DNA from: Pseudomonadota bacterium
Lineage (GTDB): Bacteria > Pseudomonadota > Gammaproteobacteria > Xanthomonadales > Rhodanobacteraceae
NCBI GenBank assembly: GCA_021783385.1
Contig: JAJXTX010000160.1
Location: 1 to 6,053, forward strand
Direction of reading: 5' to 3'
DNA length: 6,053 bases
A program made the translations under genes and the position numbers. The notes under the pieces were generated by a model, which saw nothing but the letters and a program-made list of their open reading frames with translations, ran no database searches and had not been told where the DNA came from. Of this stretch, positions 1 to 5,541 are shown in pieces. Every line of letters begins with the position of its first letter. The stretch's first letter is position 1.

Positions 1-241
1 CCGGGTCGGTGTCGGCAGGCCGCGCATCGGGCCGCAGCGCGCGGGTGAAGAACGCGTTGAAGTGCGGATACGCCCGCGCGTCCGGCTGCGCCGCCTCGCT
101 CATGTCGACTGCGTAGTTGCGCACGATCGTGCCGATCAGCCAGTTCTTCCACGGCGCGAAGCGCCAGCGCGTGGCCCAGTACACCACCCGCGACAGCGCG
201 CGGTGCGGCAGGATGTATTGCAGCAGTACGTTGAAAGTCAT
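1..241 (-). CDS. psd: Phosphatidylserine decarboxylase proenzyme, N-terminal part (cut by the window edge)
   Basis: Decarboxylates phosphatidylserine to phosphatidylethanolamine at the inner membrane; the family is made as a proenzyme that cleaves itself to form a pyruvoyl cofactor. Eighty codons are visible, read from ATG at 241 down to base 1 with no stop, so the rest lies outside the window. The recognisable N-terminal family pattern is LPHR (residues 11-14), PWKNWLI (30-36), a VDMSEA segment (45-50) and the FNAFFTRALRP block (61-71). The catalytic LGST self-cleavage site would be far downstream and is not seen. LPHR is near the N-terminus in the family, which supports this ATG. There is no convincing Shine-Dalgarno; a TATACT -10 box lies only 6 nt before the ATG, so the mRNA may be leaderless. 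The gene is divergent from prmB. Identification is by recalled family sequence; fairly sure. Confidence 0.88.
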   Translation of the reverse strand, partial: MTFNVLLQYILPHRALSRVVYWATRWRFAPWKNWLIGTIVRNYAVDMSEAAQPDARAYPHFNAFFTRALRPDARPADTDP

Positions 242-247
242 CCGCCC

Positions 248-277
248 AGTATAGGGAAGCCGGCCCTGCCCAGTCCG
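248..277 (-). promoter_or_regulatory. Candidate psd promoter (TATACT -10, weak -35)
   Basis: On the minus strand a TATACT -10 box (253 to 248, five of six bases of consensus) is preceded by a weak CGGACT at 277-272 with an 18-bp spacer. The -10 ends 6 nt before the psd ATG, placing the expected transcription start at or next to the start codon. The -10 is seen directly; the -35 is poor and the start site is inferred. Confidence 0.45.
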
Positions 278-297
278 GTGGCCGGCACCGCGCGCCT

Positions 298-303
298 TAT
301 ACT
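298..303 (+). promoter_or_regulatory. Candidate -10 box of the prmB operon promoter
   Basis: A TATACT hexamer identical to the one facing psd sits 35 nt before the prmB GTG. The expected start near 310 would give a leader of about 29 nt that includes the AGGA ribosome binding site. No good -35 is visible at 16-19 bp spacing; the position for it (about 275-280) would overlap the -35 region of the psd promoter. The promoter would drive prmB and probably the genes down to the small exported protein. Confidence 0.4.
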
Positions 304-328
304 TGCCGGCCGTACCGCCGCGCCTGCC

Positions 329-332
329 AGGA
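329..332 (+). promoter_or_regulatory. Ribosome binding site that decides the prmB start
   Basis: AGGA lies 6 nt before GTG at 339. This favours GTG 339 over the longer reading from TTG at 303, which sits on the -10 box and has no binding site. Confidence 0.6.
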
Positions 333-338
333 TTCTCC

Positions 339-1262
339 GTGACCGCCGAACTCGCCTCCATCATCGACTTCATCCGTTACGGCGCCAGCCGCTTCTCGGC
401 CGCCGGGCTCACTTTCGGCCACAGCCACGACAACCCGATCGACGAGGCCACCCACCTGGTGCTGGCCAGCCTGCACCTGCCGCCGGACATCCCGCCGGCC
501 TACGGTGCCGGCCGGCTCACCATGGCCGAGCGCGCGCATGTGCTGGAGCTGATCGAACGCCGCGTGAGCGAGCGGCTGCCGGTGGCCTACCTGGTCGGTG
601 AAACCTGGTTCGCCGGGCTGAAGTTCAAAAGCGACCGCCGCGCGCTGGTGCCGCGCTCGCCGATCGCCGAGCTGATCGAGTCGGGCTTCGCGCCGTGGCT
701 GGACGAGCGCCAGATCGAACGCGCGCTGGACCTGTGCACCGGCTCCGGCTGCATCGGCATCGCCATGGCCGAGTACAACCCCGACTGGCAGGTCGACATC
801 GCCGACATCAGCGCCGAGGCGCTCACGCTGGCGCGCGAGAACATCGCGTTCCAGCACGTCGAGGGCCGCGTCGAGGCGATCCAGTCCGACCTGTTCGCCG
901 GCCTGCAGGGGCGCCGCTACGACCTGATCGTGTCGAACCCGCCGTACGTCACCGACGACGAATACGCCGCGCTGCCGGGCGAATACCGGCACGAGCCGAA
1001 GCTCGGCCTCACCTCCGGCGCCGACGGCCTCGACCTGTGCCTGCGCCTGCTGGCCGAGGCCGCCGAGCATCTGACCGACGACGGCCTGCTGATCGTCGAG
1101 GTGGGCGAGAGCGAGCACGCGCTGGCCGCGCTGCTGCCGACGGTGCCGTTCGTGTGGATCGAGTTCAAGGTCGGCGCGATGGGCGTGTTCGCGCTGGAGC
1201 GACGCGAGCTGGTCGAACATGCCGCCGCGATCCGTGCCGCGGCGGATCGTCGCGCGGCCTGA
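339..1262 (+). CDS. prmB: Ribosomal protein uL3 glutamine N5-methyltransferase
   Basis: SAM-dependent methyltransferase of the PrmB/PrmC (HemK) family that, in known PrmB proteins, methylates a glutamine of 50S ribosomal protein uL3 in the cytoplasm. The 307-residue product is of normal family length. It has an N-terminal helical substrate domain (about 1-100, with the SRF and PVAYLVGETWFAGL patterns), the PRSPIAEL segment (105-112) typical of PrmB rather than PrmC, the SAM-binding motif DLCTGSGCIGIA (131-142), an acidic motif around DIADIS (153-158), and the catalytic NPPY (200-203) that holds the glutamine side chain. GTG start chosen from AGGA 6 nt upstream and from agreement with the family N-terminus (MTAEL...). 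It is first in the rightward unit; the next start is 17 nt after its TGA. PrmC is the alternative, but the PRSPIAEL sequence and the context favour PrmB. Confidence 0.93.
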   Translation: MTAELASIIDFIRYGASRFSAAGLTFGHSHDNPIDEATHLVLASLHLPPDIPPAYGAGRLTMAERAHVLELIERRVSERLPVAYLVGETWFAGLKFKSDRRALVPRSPIAELIESGFAPWLDERQIERALDLCTGSGCIGIAMAEYNPDWQVDIADISAEALTLARENIAFQHVEGRVEAIQSDLFAGLQGRRYDLIVSNPPYVTDDEYAALPGEYRHEPKLGLTSGADGLDLCLRLLAEAAEHLTDDGLLIVEVGESEHALAALLPTVPFVWIEFKVGAMGVFALERRELVEHAAAIRAAADRRAA

Positions 1263-1279
1263 CGCCGGGCGCCGGACCG

Positions 1280-1858
1280 ATGTCTGACGCGATGGTCACG
1301 CTGCACACGCCGCGACTGCTTCTGGATGCGCTGCGCGACGAGGATGCGGCGGCGCTGTATCACTATCGCGCCGACCCCGCCGTGAGCTGCTATCAGGGCT
1401 GGTGCCCGGCGTCGCTGGACGAGACGCGCCGCTTCATCGAGCGCTGCGCGGCGGTGGCGCCGGACACGCCCGGCAGCTGGTTTCAGCGCGCCATCCGCCG
1501 CCGCGATTCGGGCCAACTGGTTGGCGACCTGGGCCTGCACTTCCTGGCCGAGGCGCCGGCCACGGTCGAGCTGGGCATCAGCCTGGCGCCGGCGCAGCAG
1601 CGTCAGGGGTTGGCCGCCGAGGCGCTGCGGGCGACGCTCGGCTGGATCTTCGAGGGCCTGCGCAAGCACCGCGTGATCGCCTCGGTGGACCCGCGCAACC
1701 AGCCCTGCATGACGCTGCTGGCCGGCATCGGCATGCGCCGCGAGGCGCACTTCGTCGAGAGCCTGCCGGCCGGCGCGGGCTGGGTCGACGACGTGATCTT
1801 CGCCATGCTCGAGCGCGAGTGGCGGCTGCGCCACGCATCGGAGCGCCATCGCGGTTAA
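1280..1858 (+). CDS. GNAT-family N-acetyltransferase, RimJ/RimL-like
   Basis: Acetyl-CoA-dependent acetyltransferase of 192 residues; the substrate cannot be read from sequence. Family marks are the N-terminal TPRLLLDAL strand (10-18), the LVGDLGLHFL strand (80-89), ELGISLAP followed by the acetyl-CoA loop QQRQGLAAEAL (106-116, Q/RxxGxA pattern), DPRNQPC (137-143) where the family usually has an Asn-rich turn, and LLAGIGMRREAHF (146-158), the usual 'KLGFR.EG' end. RimJ and RimL acetylate ribosomal protein N-termini; relatives also include tRNA-, antibiotic- and metabolite-modifying enzymes. ATG at 1280 chosen because it lies 17 nt after prmB; ATG at 1292 (Met5) is possible, and neither has a strong Shine-Dalgarno. 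Probably co-transcribed with prmB and aroC. Confidence 0.85.
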   Translation: MSDAMVTLHTPRLLLDALRDEDAAALYHYRADPAVSCYQGWCPASLDETRRFIERCAAVAPDTPGSWFQRAIRRRDSGQLVGDLGLHFLAEAPATVELGISLAPAQQRQGLAAEALRATLGWIFEGLRKHRVIASVDPRNQPCMTLLAGIGMRREAHFVESLPAGAGWVDDVIFAMLEREWRLRHASERHRG

Positions 1859-1889
1859 GCTGTAGCGATTTCCTGCAGACGTCCAAACC

Positions 1890-2993
1890 GTGTCCAGCAA
1901 TTCCTTCGGCAAGCTCTTCACCGTCACCACGTTTGGCGAAAGCCACGGCCCGGCGATCGGCTGCGTGATCGACGGCTGCCCGCCGGGGCTGCCGATCGCG
2001 GCGGAGGAGTTCCGCGCCGACCTCGACCGTCGCGCCACCGGGCGCAGCCGCTATACCTCGCAGCGGCACGAGGCGGACGAGGTGGAAATCCTCTCGGGCG
2101 TCTATCAGGGCCGGACCACCGGCACGCCGATCGCCCTGCTGATCCGCAACACCGACCAGCGCAGCAAGGACTACGGCGAGATCGAGCAGACCTTCCGCCC
2201 CGGTCACGCCGACTACACCTACTGGCAGAAATACGGCATCCGCGACCCGCGCGGCGGTGGGCGTTCCTCGGCGCGCGAGACCACCATGCGGGTGGCCGCC
2301 GCGGTGATCGCCAAGAAGTGGCTGGCCGAGCGTCACGGCGTGCGCGTGCGCGGCCACCTGGCGCAGATCGGCGAGCTCACGCCGGACGCGTTCGACTGGG
2401 ACGCGGTGGAGCAGAACCCGTTTTTCTGGCCCGATGCGGCGCAGGTGCCGGCGCTGGAGAACTACATCAACGCCCTGCGCAAATCCGGCGACTCGGTCGG
2501 TGCGCGCGTCAGCGTGGTGGCCGACGGCGTGCCGCCGGGCTGGGGCGAGCCGATCTACGGCAAGCTCGACAGCGACCTGGCCAGCGCGCTGATGTCGATC
2601 AACGCAGTCAAGGGAGTGGAGATCGGCGACGGCTTCGCCTCGGTCGGCCAGCGCGGCAGCCAGCATCGCGACGAGATGAGCATGGACGGCTTCGCCTCCA
2701 ACCATGCTGGCGGCATCCTGGGCGGCATCAGCAGCGGCCAGCCGGTGACCGCCTCGATCGTGCTGAAACCCACCTCCAGCATCCTGATTCCCGGCCACAG
2801 CGTAAACCTGGCGGGCGCGCCGACCGAGGTGGTGACCAAGGGCCGCCACGATCCCTGCGTCGGCATCCGCGCCACCCCGATCGCCGAGGCGATGATGGCG
2901 CTGGTGCTGATCGACCACGCCCTGCGCCATCGCGCGCAGTGCGGCGACGTCGGCACGGTCGCGCCGCGGATTCCCGGTCAGTACAGTCGTTGA
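1890..2993 (+). CDS. aroC: Chorismate synthase
   Basis: Catalyses the last shikimate step, 5-enolpyruvylshikimate-3-phosphate to chorismate, using reduced FMN; feeds aromatic amino acids, folate and quinones. The 367-residue product matches family length (about 360). All three family signatures are present: [16 protein letters not shown] (16-31), [17 protein letters not shown] (123-139) and [17 protein letters not shown] (319-335). The conserved histidines are H19 and H106 (RPGHADYT). The [15 protein letters not shown] and QHRDEMS segments are also typical. GTG 1890 is the only sensible start: an in-frame TAG lies at 1863-1865 and the family N-terminus aligns ([16 protein letters not shown]). 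No Shine-Dalgarno is visible before it, which is odd for an essential gene. The gap to the previous stop is 31 nt and to the next start 16 nt. Confidence 0.98.
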   Translation: MSSNSFGKLFTVTTFGESHGPAIGCVIDGCPPGLPIAAEEFRADLDRRATGRSRYTSQRHEADEVEILSGVYQGRTTGTPIALLIRNTDQRSKDYGEIEQTFRPGHADYTYWQKYGIRDPRGGGRSSARETTMRVAAAVIAKKWLAERHGVRVRGHLAQIGELTPDAFDWDAVEQNPFFWPDAAQVPALENYINALRKSGDSVGARVSVVADGVPPGWGEPIYGKLDSDLASALMSINAVKGVEIGDGFASVGQRGSQHRDEMSMDGFASNHAGGILGGISSGQPVTASIVLKPTSSILIPGHSVNLAGAPTEVVTKGRHDPCVGIRATPIAEAMMALVLIDHALRHRAQCGDVGTVAPRIPGQYSR

Positions 2994-2998
2994 GACGC

Positions 2999-3002
2999 GG
3001 AG
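2999..3002 (+). promoter_or_regulatory. Ribosome binding site that decides the dehydrogenase start
   Basis: GGAG sits 7 nt before ATG 3010 but only 1 nt before the alternative in-frame GTG at 3004, so ATG 3010 is preferred. Confidence 0.65.
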
Positions 3003-3009
3003 TGTGCGC

Positions 3010-4047
3010 ATGATCGGCAAACCCAGGGTCTGGGTCTCGCGACCCACCTTTCCCGAGATCATCGCCCGTCTCGACGAGCATTTCGTGGTGACCAGCGAGC
3101 CGCAGGAGGTCCACTTTTCACCGGCCGAACTGGCGGCCAGGCTGGCCGATCAGGATGCCGCCATCGTCGGCCTGAAGGAGCACGTCGGTGCCGCGGAAAT
3201 CGCCGGCGCGCCGCGGCTGCGGATCGTCGCCAATCTCGGCGTGGGTTACGACAATCTCGATGTCGCTGCGCTCACTGCAGCGGGCATTGCCGTCTCCAAC
3301 ACCGCCGACGTGCTGAACGAGGGCGTGGCCGACTACGCCTGGGCGATGCTGCTCGGCGCGGCGCGCCACATCGGTGCCGCCGAGCGCTGGCTGCGCGCCG
3401 GCCACTGGCACGCCACCGAGTTCACCGGCTGGCTGGGCATGGATGTGCGCGGCCGCACGCTGGGCATCCTGGGCATGGGCCGCATCGGCCAGGCGATCGC
3501 GCGCCGCGCGGTGGGCTTCGGCATGGACGTGATCTACCACAACCGCTCGCCGCTGCCGGCGTCGCTGGAACACGCATGCCAGGCGCGCTACGTGGACAAG
3601 CCGCAGCTGCTGGCAGCCTCCGATTTTCTGGTGCTGGTGCTGCCGTTGACCGCGCAGAGCCGGCACGCCATCGGTGCGCCCGAACTGGCGCAGATGAAAC
3701 CGACGGCGGTGCTGGTGAACGTGGCCCGCGGCGGTATCGTCGACGATGCGGCGCTGGCTGCCGCGCTGGCCAGTGGTGGCCTGGCCGCGGCGGCGCTCGA
3801 CGTGTTCGAGGGCGAGCCGCAGGTGCATCCGGCGCTGCTGGCGCTCGACAATGTGCTGCTCAGCCCGCATATCGCCAGCGCCAGTCACGCTACCCGTCGC
3901 GCCATGACCGCACTGGCGGTGGACAATGTGCTGGCACTGTTCGGCCATGGCCCGCACGCCGGACGGCCACCGACGATCCTCAACCCCGTCGTGCTGGCCG
4001 CGGCCGGCACAATTCCCTCACCTTTGAACCCAGAGCAACCTGCATGA
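3010..4047 (+). CDS. D-isomer-specific 2-hydroxyacid dehydrogenase (glyoxylate/hydroxypyruvate reductase-like)
   Basis: NAD(P)-dependent reduction of a 2-keto acid to the D-2-hydroxy acid in the cytoplasm; 345 residues. The split catalytic domain covers about 1-105 and 285-326, the nucleotide-binding domain about 106-284. Visible marks: LGVGYDNLDV (76-85), the Rossmann loop GMGRIG (155-160), HNRS after the second strand (177-180; an Arg here often goes with NADPH preference), and the catalytic triad R240 (NVARGGIVDD), E269 (EGEP) and H287 (SPHIAS). The overall pattern, including PTILNP near the end, is closest to the GhrB/2-ketogluconate reductase group; PdxB or SerA are less likely because no extra C-terminal regulatory domain is present. 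The substrate is not determined. The tail after about residue 326 is Ala/Pro-rich and runs into asd, whose ATG overlaps the TGA by 4 nt (ATGA), implying translational coupling. Confidence 0.92.
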   Translation: MIGKPRVWVSRPTFPEIIARLDEHFVVTSEPQEVHFSPAELAARLADQDAAIVGLKEHVGAAEIAGAPRLRIVANLGVGYDNLDVAALTAAGIAVSNTADVLNEGVADYAWAMLLGAARHIGAAERWLRAGHWHATEFTGWLGMDVRGRTLGILGMGRIGQAIARRAVGFGMDVIYHNRSPLPASLEHACQARYVDKPQLLAASDFLVLVLPLTAQSRHAIGAPELAQMKPTAVLVNVARGGIVDDAALAAALASGGLAAAALDVFEGEPQVHPALLALDNVLLSPHIASASHATRRAMTALAVDNVLALFGHGPHAGRPPTILNPVVLAAAGTIPSPLNPEQPA

Positions 4048-5075
4048 GCCTGAAGAGCAGTTACAAGATCGCCATGGTCGGCGCCACCGGAGCGGTCGGC
4101 GAAACCCTGCTGGCGATCCTCGCCGAACGCGAATTTCCGGTCAGCGAGCTGGTGCCGCTGGCGAGCGAGCGTTCGGCTGGCGGCAAAGTCTCCTTCGACG
4201 GCCAGCAGGTCACCGTGCAGCTGCTGGAGACCTACGATTTCACCGGTGTGGACATCGCCTTCTTCTCGGCCGGCGGTTCGGTCAGCCGCGAACATGCGCC
4301 GCGGGCTGCGGCGGCGGGCGCGGTGGTGATCGACAACACCTCCGAGTTCCGCTACCAGGACGACATCCCGCTGGTGATCAGCGAGGTCAACCCGCACGCG
4401 ATCGCGCAGTACACCCGGCGCGGCATCATTGCCAACCCGAACTGCTCGACCATGCAGATGCTGGTGGCGCTGGCGCCGATCCACCGCGCGGTGCAGATCG
4501 AGCGAATCAACGTGGCCACCTACCAGTCGGTTTCCGGCGCGGGTCGCTCGGGCATGGAGGAGCTGGGCAAGCAGACGGCGGCGCTGCTGAATTTCCAAAG
4601 CGTGGAACCGGGCAAGAAATTCCCCGCGCAGATCGCGTTCAATGTGATTCCGCAGATCGACGACTTCCAGCCCAACGGTTACACGAAGGAAGAGATGAAG
4701 CTGGTGTGGGAAACCCGCAAGATCCTCGAAGACGAGTCGATCCAGGTCAATCCGACCGCGGTGCGCGTGCCGGTGTTCTACGGCCACTCCGAGGCGGTGC
4801 ACATCGAGACCAGCGAGAAGATCACCGCCGAGCAGGCGCGCGAGCTGCTGCGCCAGGCGCCCGGCGTGGTGCTGATCGACGAGCGCAAGCCCGGAGGCTA
4901 CCCGACGCCGGTGGGCGAGGCGGCTGGCAACGATGCCGTTTATGTGGGGCGCATCCGCGAGGACATCTCGCACGAGCACGGACTGGATCTGTGGATCGTC
5001 TCGGACAATATCCGCAAGGGCGCAGCGCTGAATGCGGTGCAGATCGCCGAGCTGCTGATCCAGGACTATCTGTAG
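4044..5075 (+). CDS. asd: Aspartate-semialdehyde dehydrogenase
   Basis: Reduces L-aspartyl-4-phosphate with NADPH to L-aspartate 4-semialdehyde, the branch point to lysine/diaminopimelate, threonine and methionine. The 343-residue product is of family length. It starts with the dinucleotide loop GATGAVG (13-19), then FFSAGGSVS (73-81), the DNTSEFR phosphate-binding block (97-103), the active-site cysteine C134 in NPNCST, the Q161 region (YQSVSGAG), the NVIPQID segment (200-206) and the catalytic base H248 in RVPVFYGHSEA. This is the shorter Asd subtype found in Pseudomonas and many Gram-positives rather than the longer E. coli type. ATG 4044 overlaps the dehydrogenase stop; only a weak AGAG (4032-4035) lies before it, so coupling from the upstream gene probably matters. 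Its own stop overlaps the next start by one base. Confidence 0.97.
   Translation: MSLKSSYKIAMVGATGAVGETLLAILAEREFPVSELVPLASERSAGGKVSFDGQQVTVQLLETYDFTGVDIAFFSAGGSVSREHAPRAAAAGAVVIDNTSEFRYQDDIPLVISEVNPHAIAQYTRRGIIANPNCSTMQMLVALAPIHRAVQIERINVATYQSVSGAGRSGMEELGKQTAALLNFQSVEPGKKFPAQIAFNVIPQIDDFQPNGYTKEEMKLVWETRKILEDESIQVNPTAVRVPVFYGHSEAVHIETSEKITAEQARELLRQAPGVVLIDERKPGGYPTPVGEAAGNDAVYVGRIREDISHEHGLDLWIVSDNIRKGAALNAVQIAELLIQDYL
5062..5065 (+). promoter_or_regulatory. Ribosome binding site for the small exported protein, inside the end of asd
   Basis: AGGA lies 9 nt before GTG at 5075, within the last codons of asd. It supports a start that overlaps the asd TAG by one base (TAGTG). Confidence 0.5.
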
Positions 5076-5392
5076 TGTCGACGGCGCAGCGGCTTGGGCA
5101 GGTTGGCCTGCTGCTGGCTGCGCTGGTCGGGGTCACTCGCGCCTGGTCCGCACCGCCGTCCGGTGCCACCTCGGTGCGGGCGTCGCTGGTGCGTAGTGAC
5201 CATCGCGTGGCGCAGCACCAGGCCGAGGTGCAGCGGCTGCAGCGCGCTATCGCCCGGCAGCAGACGCAAAGCCGGCAGGCCAGCGAGCGCCTGCGCGAGC
5301 AGGACCGCCAGATCGCCGAACTGCAGCACCAGTTGCAGGCGCTGCTCGGTGGCAGCCCGGCACAGCGCGGGGCAAAAACGCCGCAGCCATGA
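5075..5392 (+). CDS. Small secreted or periplasmic coiled-coil protein, function unknown
   Basis: I do not recognise a named family. From GTG 5075 the product is 105 residues: an N-terminal signal-like segment (polar start with R6, hydrophobic GLLLAALVGV at 11-20, then a small-residue exit around A23 and A26 suitable for signal peptidase I), a short linker (27-42), a Gln/Arg/Glu-rich helix with heptad-like Leu/Ile/Ala spacing (about 43-92, ending in IAELQHQLQALL) that should form a coiled coil, and a Gly/Pro/Lys tail. No Cys follows the signal, so it is not a lipoprotein. AGGA 9 nt upstream and the one-base overlap with asd (TAGTG) argue that it is a translated, coupled gene. It lies just before fimV, so an envelope or pilus-assembly role is conceivable, but that is only context. 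Composition matches its neighbours. Confidence 0.72.
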   Translation: MSTAQRLGQVGLLLAALVGVTRAWSAPPSGATSVRASLVRSDHRVAQHQAEVQRLQRAIARQQTQSRQASERLREQDRQIAELQHQLQALLGGSPAQRGAKTPQP

Positions 5393-5434
5393 GAACCTGC
5401 CGTAGCAATGCGCTGCAAGTATTCGCGGCCGCTA

Positions 5435-5463
5435 TTGTTGATTGGGCTGCATCTGACTAAAGT
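5435..5463 (+). promoter_or_regulatory. Candidate fimV promoter
   Basis: TTGTTG (5435-5440), a 17-bp spacer and TAAAGT (5458-5463) form a weak sigma-70-type pair in the relatively AT-rich middle of the 148-bp gap between the small exported protein gene and fimV. It would give a leader of about 70 nt. Match to consensus is only moderate (3/6 and 4/6). Confidence 0.3.
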
Positions 5464-5470
5464 GACACTT
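5460..5470. repeat. Short inverted repeat AAGTG-A-CACTT overlapping the candidate -10
   Basis: Two perfect 5-bp arms around a single central base. It overlaps the last four bases of the candidate -10 box and the expected transcription start, a classic place for a repressor operator. The arms are short and chance is not excluded. Confidence 0.3.
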
Positions 5471-5484
5471 CGTTTGGAACAGTA

Positions 5485-5499
5485 GCCGCCTGCGGCGGC
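5485..5499 (+). repeat. GC hairpin in the fimV leader
   Basis: GCCGCC-TGC-GGCGGC is a perfect 6-bp stem with a 3-nt loop. No T-run follows on either strand, so it is not a normal intrinsic terminator; it may be a leader-RNA stem. Confidence 0.4.
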
Positions 5500-5505
5500 G
5501 ACACC

Positions 5506-5541
5506 ATGCATGGCGCCATGATCGTTCGGGGGAGCACGTGA
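5506..5541 (+). CDS. Possible 11-codon leader ORF coupled to fimV
   Basis: ATG at 5506 reads 11 codons (MHGAMIVRGST) and ends in TGA at 5539-5541, whose last base is the first base of the fimV ATG (TGATG). A stop-start arrangement like this is typical of translational coupling. The binding site before 5506 is poor (GGCGGCG), the peptide has no recognisable attenuator codon run, and an 11-codon ORF can arise by chance. Unproven. Confidence 0.2.
   Translation: MHGAMIVRGST
5509..5520. repeat. 12-bp perfect palindrome CATGGCGCCATG
   Basis: Perfectly self-complementary; lies 7 nt before the GGGGGAG fimV ribosome binding site. As RNA it could fold as a 4-bp stem with a GCGC loop; as DNA it could be a dimer binding site. 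Function not known. Confidence 0.35.
5528..5534 (+). promoter_or_regulatory. Strong ribosome binding site of fimV
   Basis: GGGGGAG, with GGAG 6 nt before ATG 5541 but only 3 nt before the in-frame GTG at 5538, so ATG 5541 is taken as the start. It is the best Shine-Dalgarno in the window. Confidence 0.65.

Noticed and set aside
259..310. GCCGGC palindrome three times in the psd-prmB gap, spaced 22 and 24 bp, as a possible operator array
   Set aside because: The hexamer is also frequent inside the coding genes of this GC-rich window, so three copies here are weak evidence.
297..1220. 307-codon minus-strand open frame opposite prmB
   Set aside because: Antisense to a clear methyltransferase; the low-complexity product has no motif. 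The equal length to PrmB is a coincidence.
695..1858. Apparent 387-residue protein fusing an Arg-rich N-terminus to the GNAT domain
   Set aside because: The first 195 codons are the shifted frame of prmB; the real GNAT protein starts at 1280.
1578..3062. 494-codon open frame on the minus strand across the GNAT gene, aroC and the dehydrogenase start
   Set aside because: It runs antisense to aroC, whose three signatures are intact, and spans two gene boundaries. Its product is His/Arg/Asp/Ala-rich with no domain, the usual mirror of GC-rich codon use.
3118..3957. 279-codon minus-strand open frame opposite the 2-hydroxyacid dehydrogenase
   Set aside because: Antisense to a complete dehydrogenase; the His/Gln/Arg-rich product has no domain.
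3885..4979. 364-codon minus-strand open frame opposite asd
   Set aside because: Mirror of a complete asd with catalytic C134 and H248; no recognisable protein on the opposite strand.
3576..5075. Apparent 499-residue extended Asd
   Set aside because: The N-terminal 156 codons are the shifted frame of the dehydrogenase; family alignment and the ATGA overlap place the start at 4044.
5475..5490. Possible sigma-54 promoter (GG-N10-GC) before fimV
   Set aside because: Only the GG and GC dinucleotides fit; the surrounding -24 (TGGAAC) and -12 (CCGC) bases match poorly.
5485..5499. Hairpin as an intrinsic terminator ending the prmB-asd unit
   Set aside because: No T-rich run follows on either strand.
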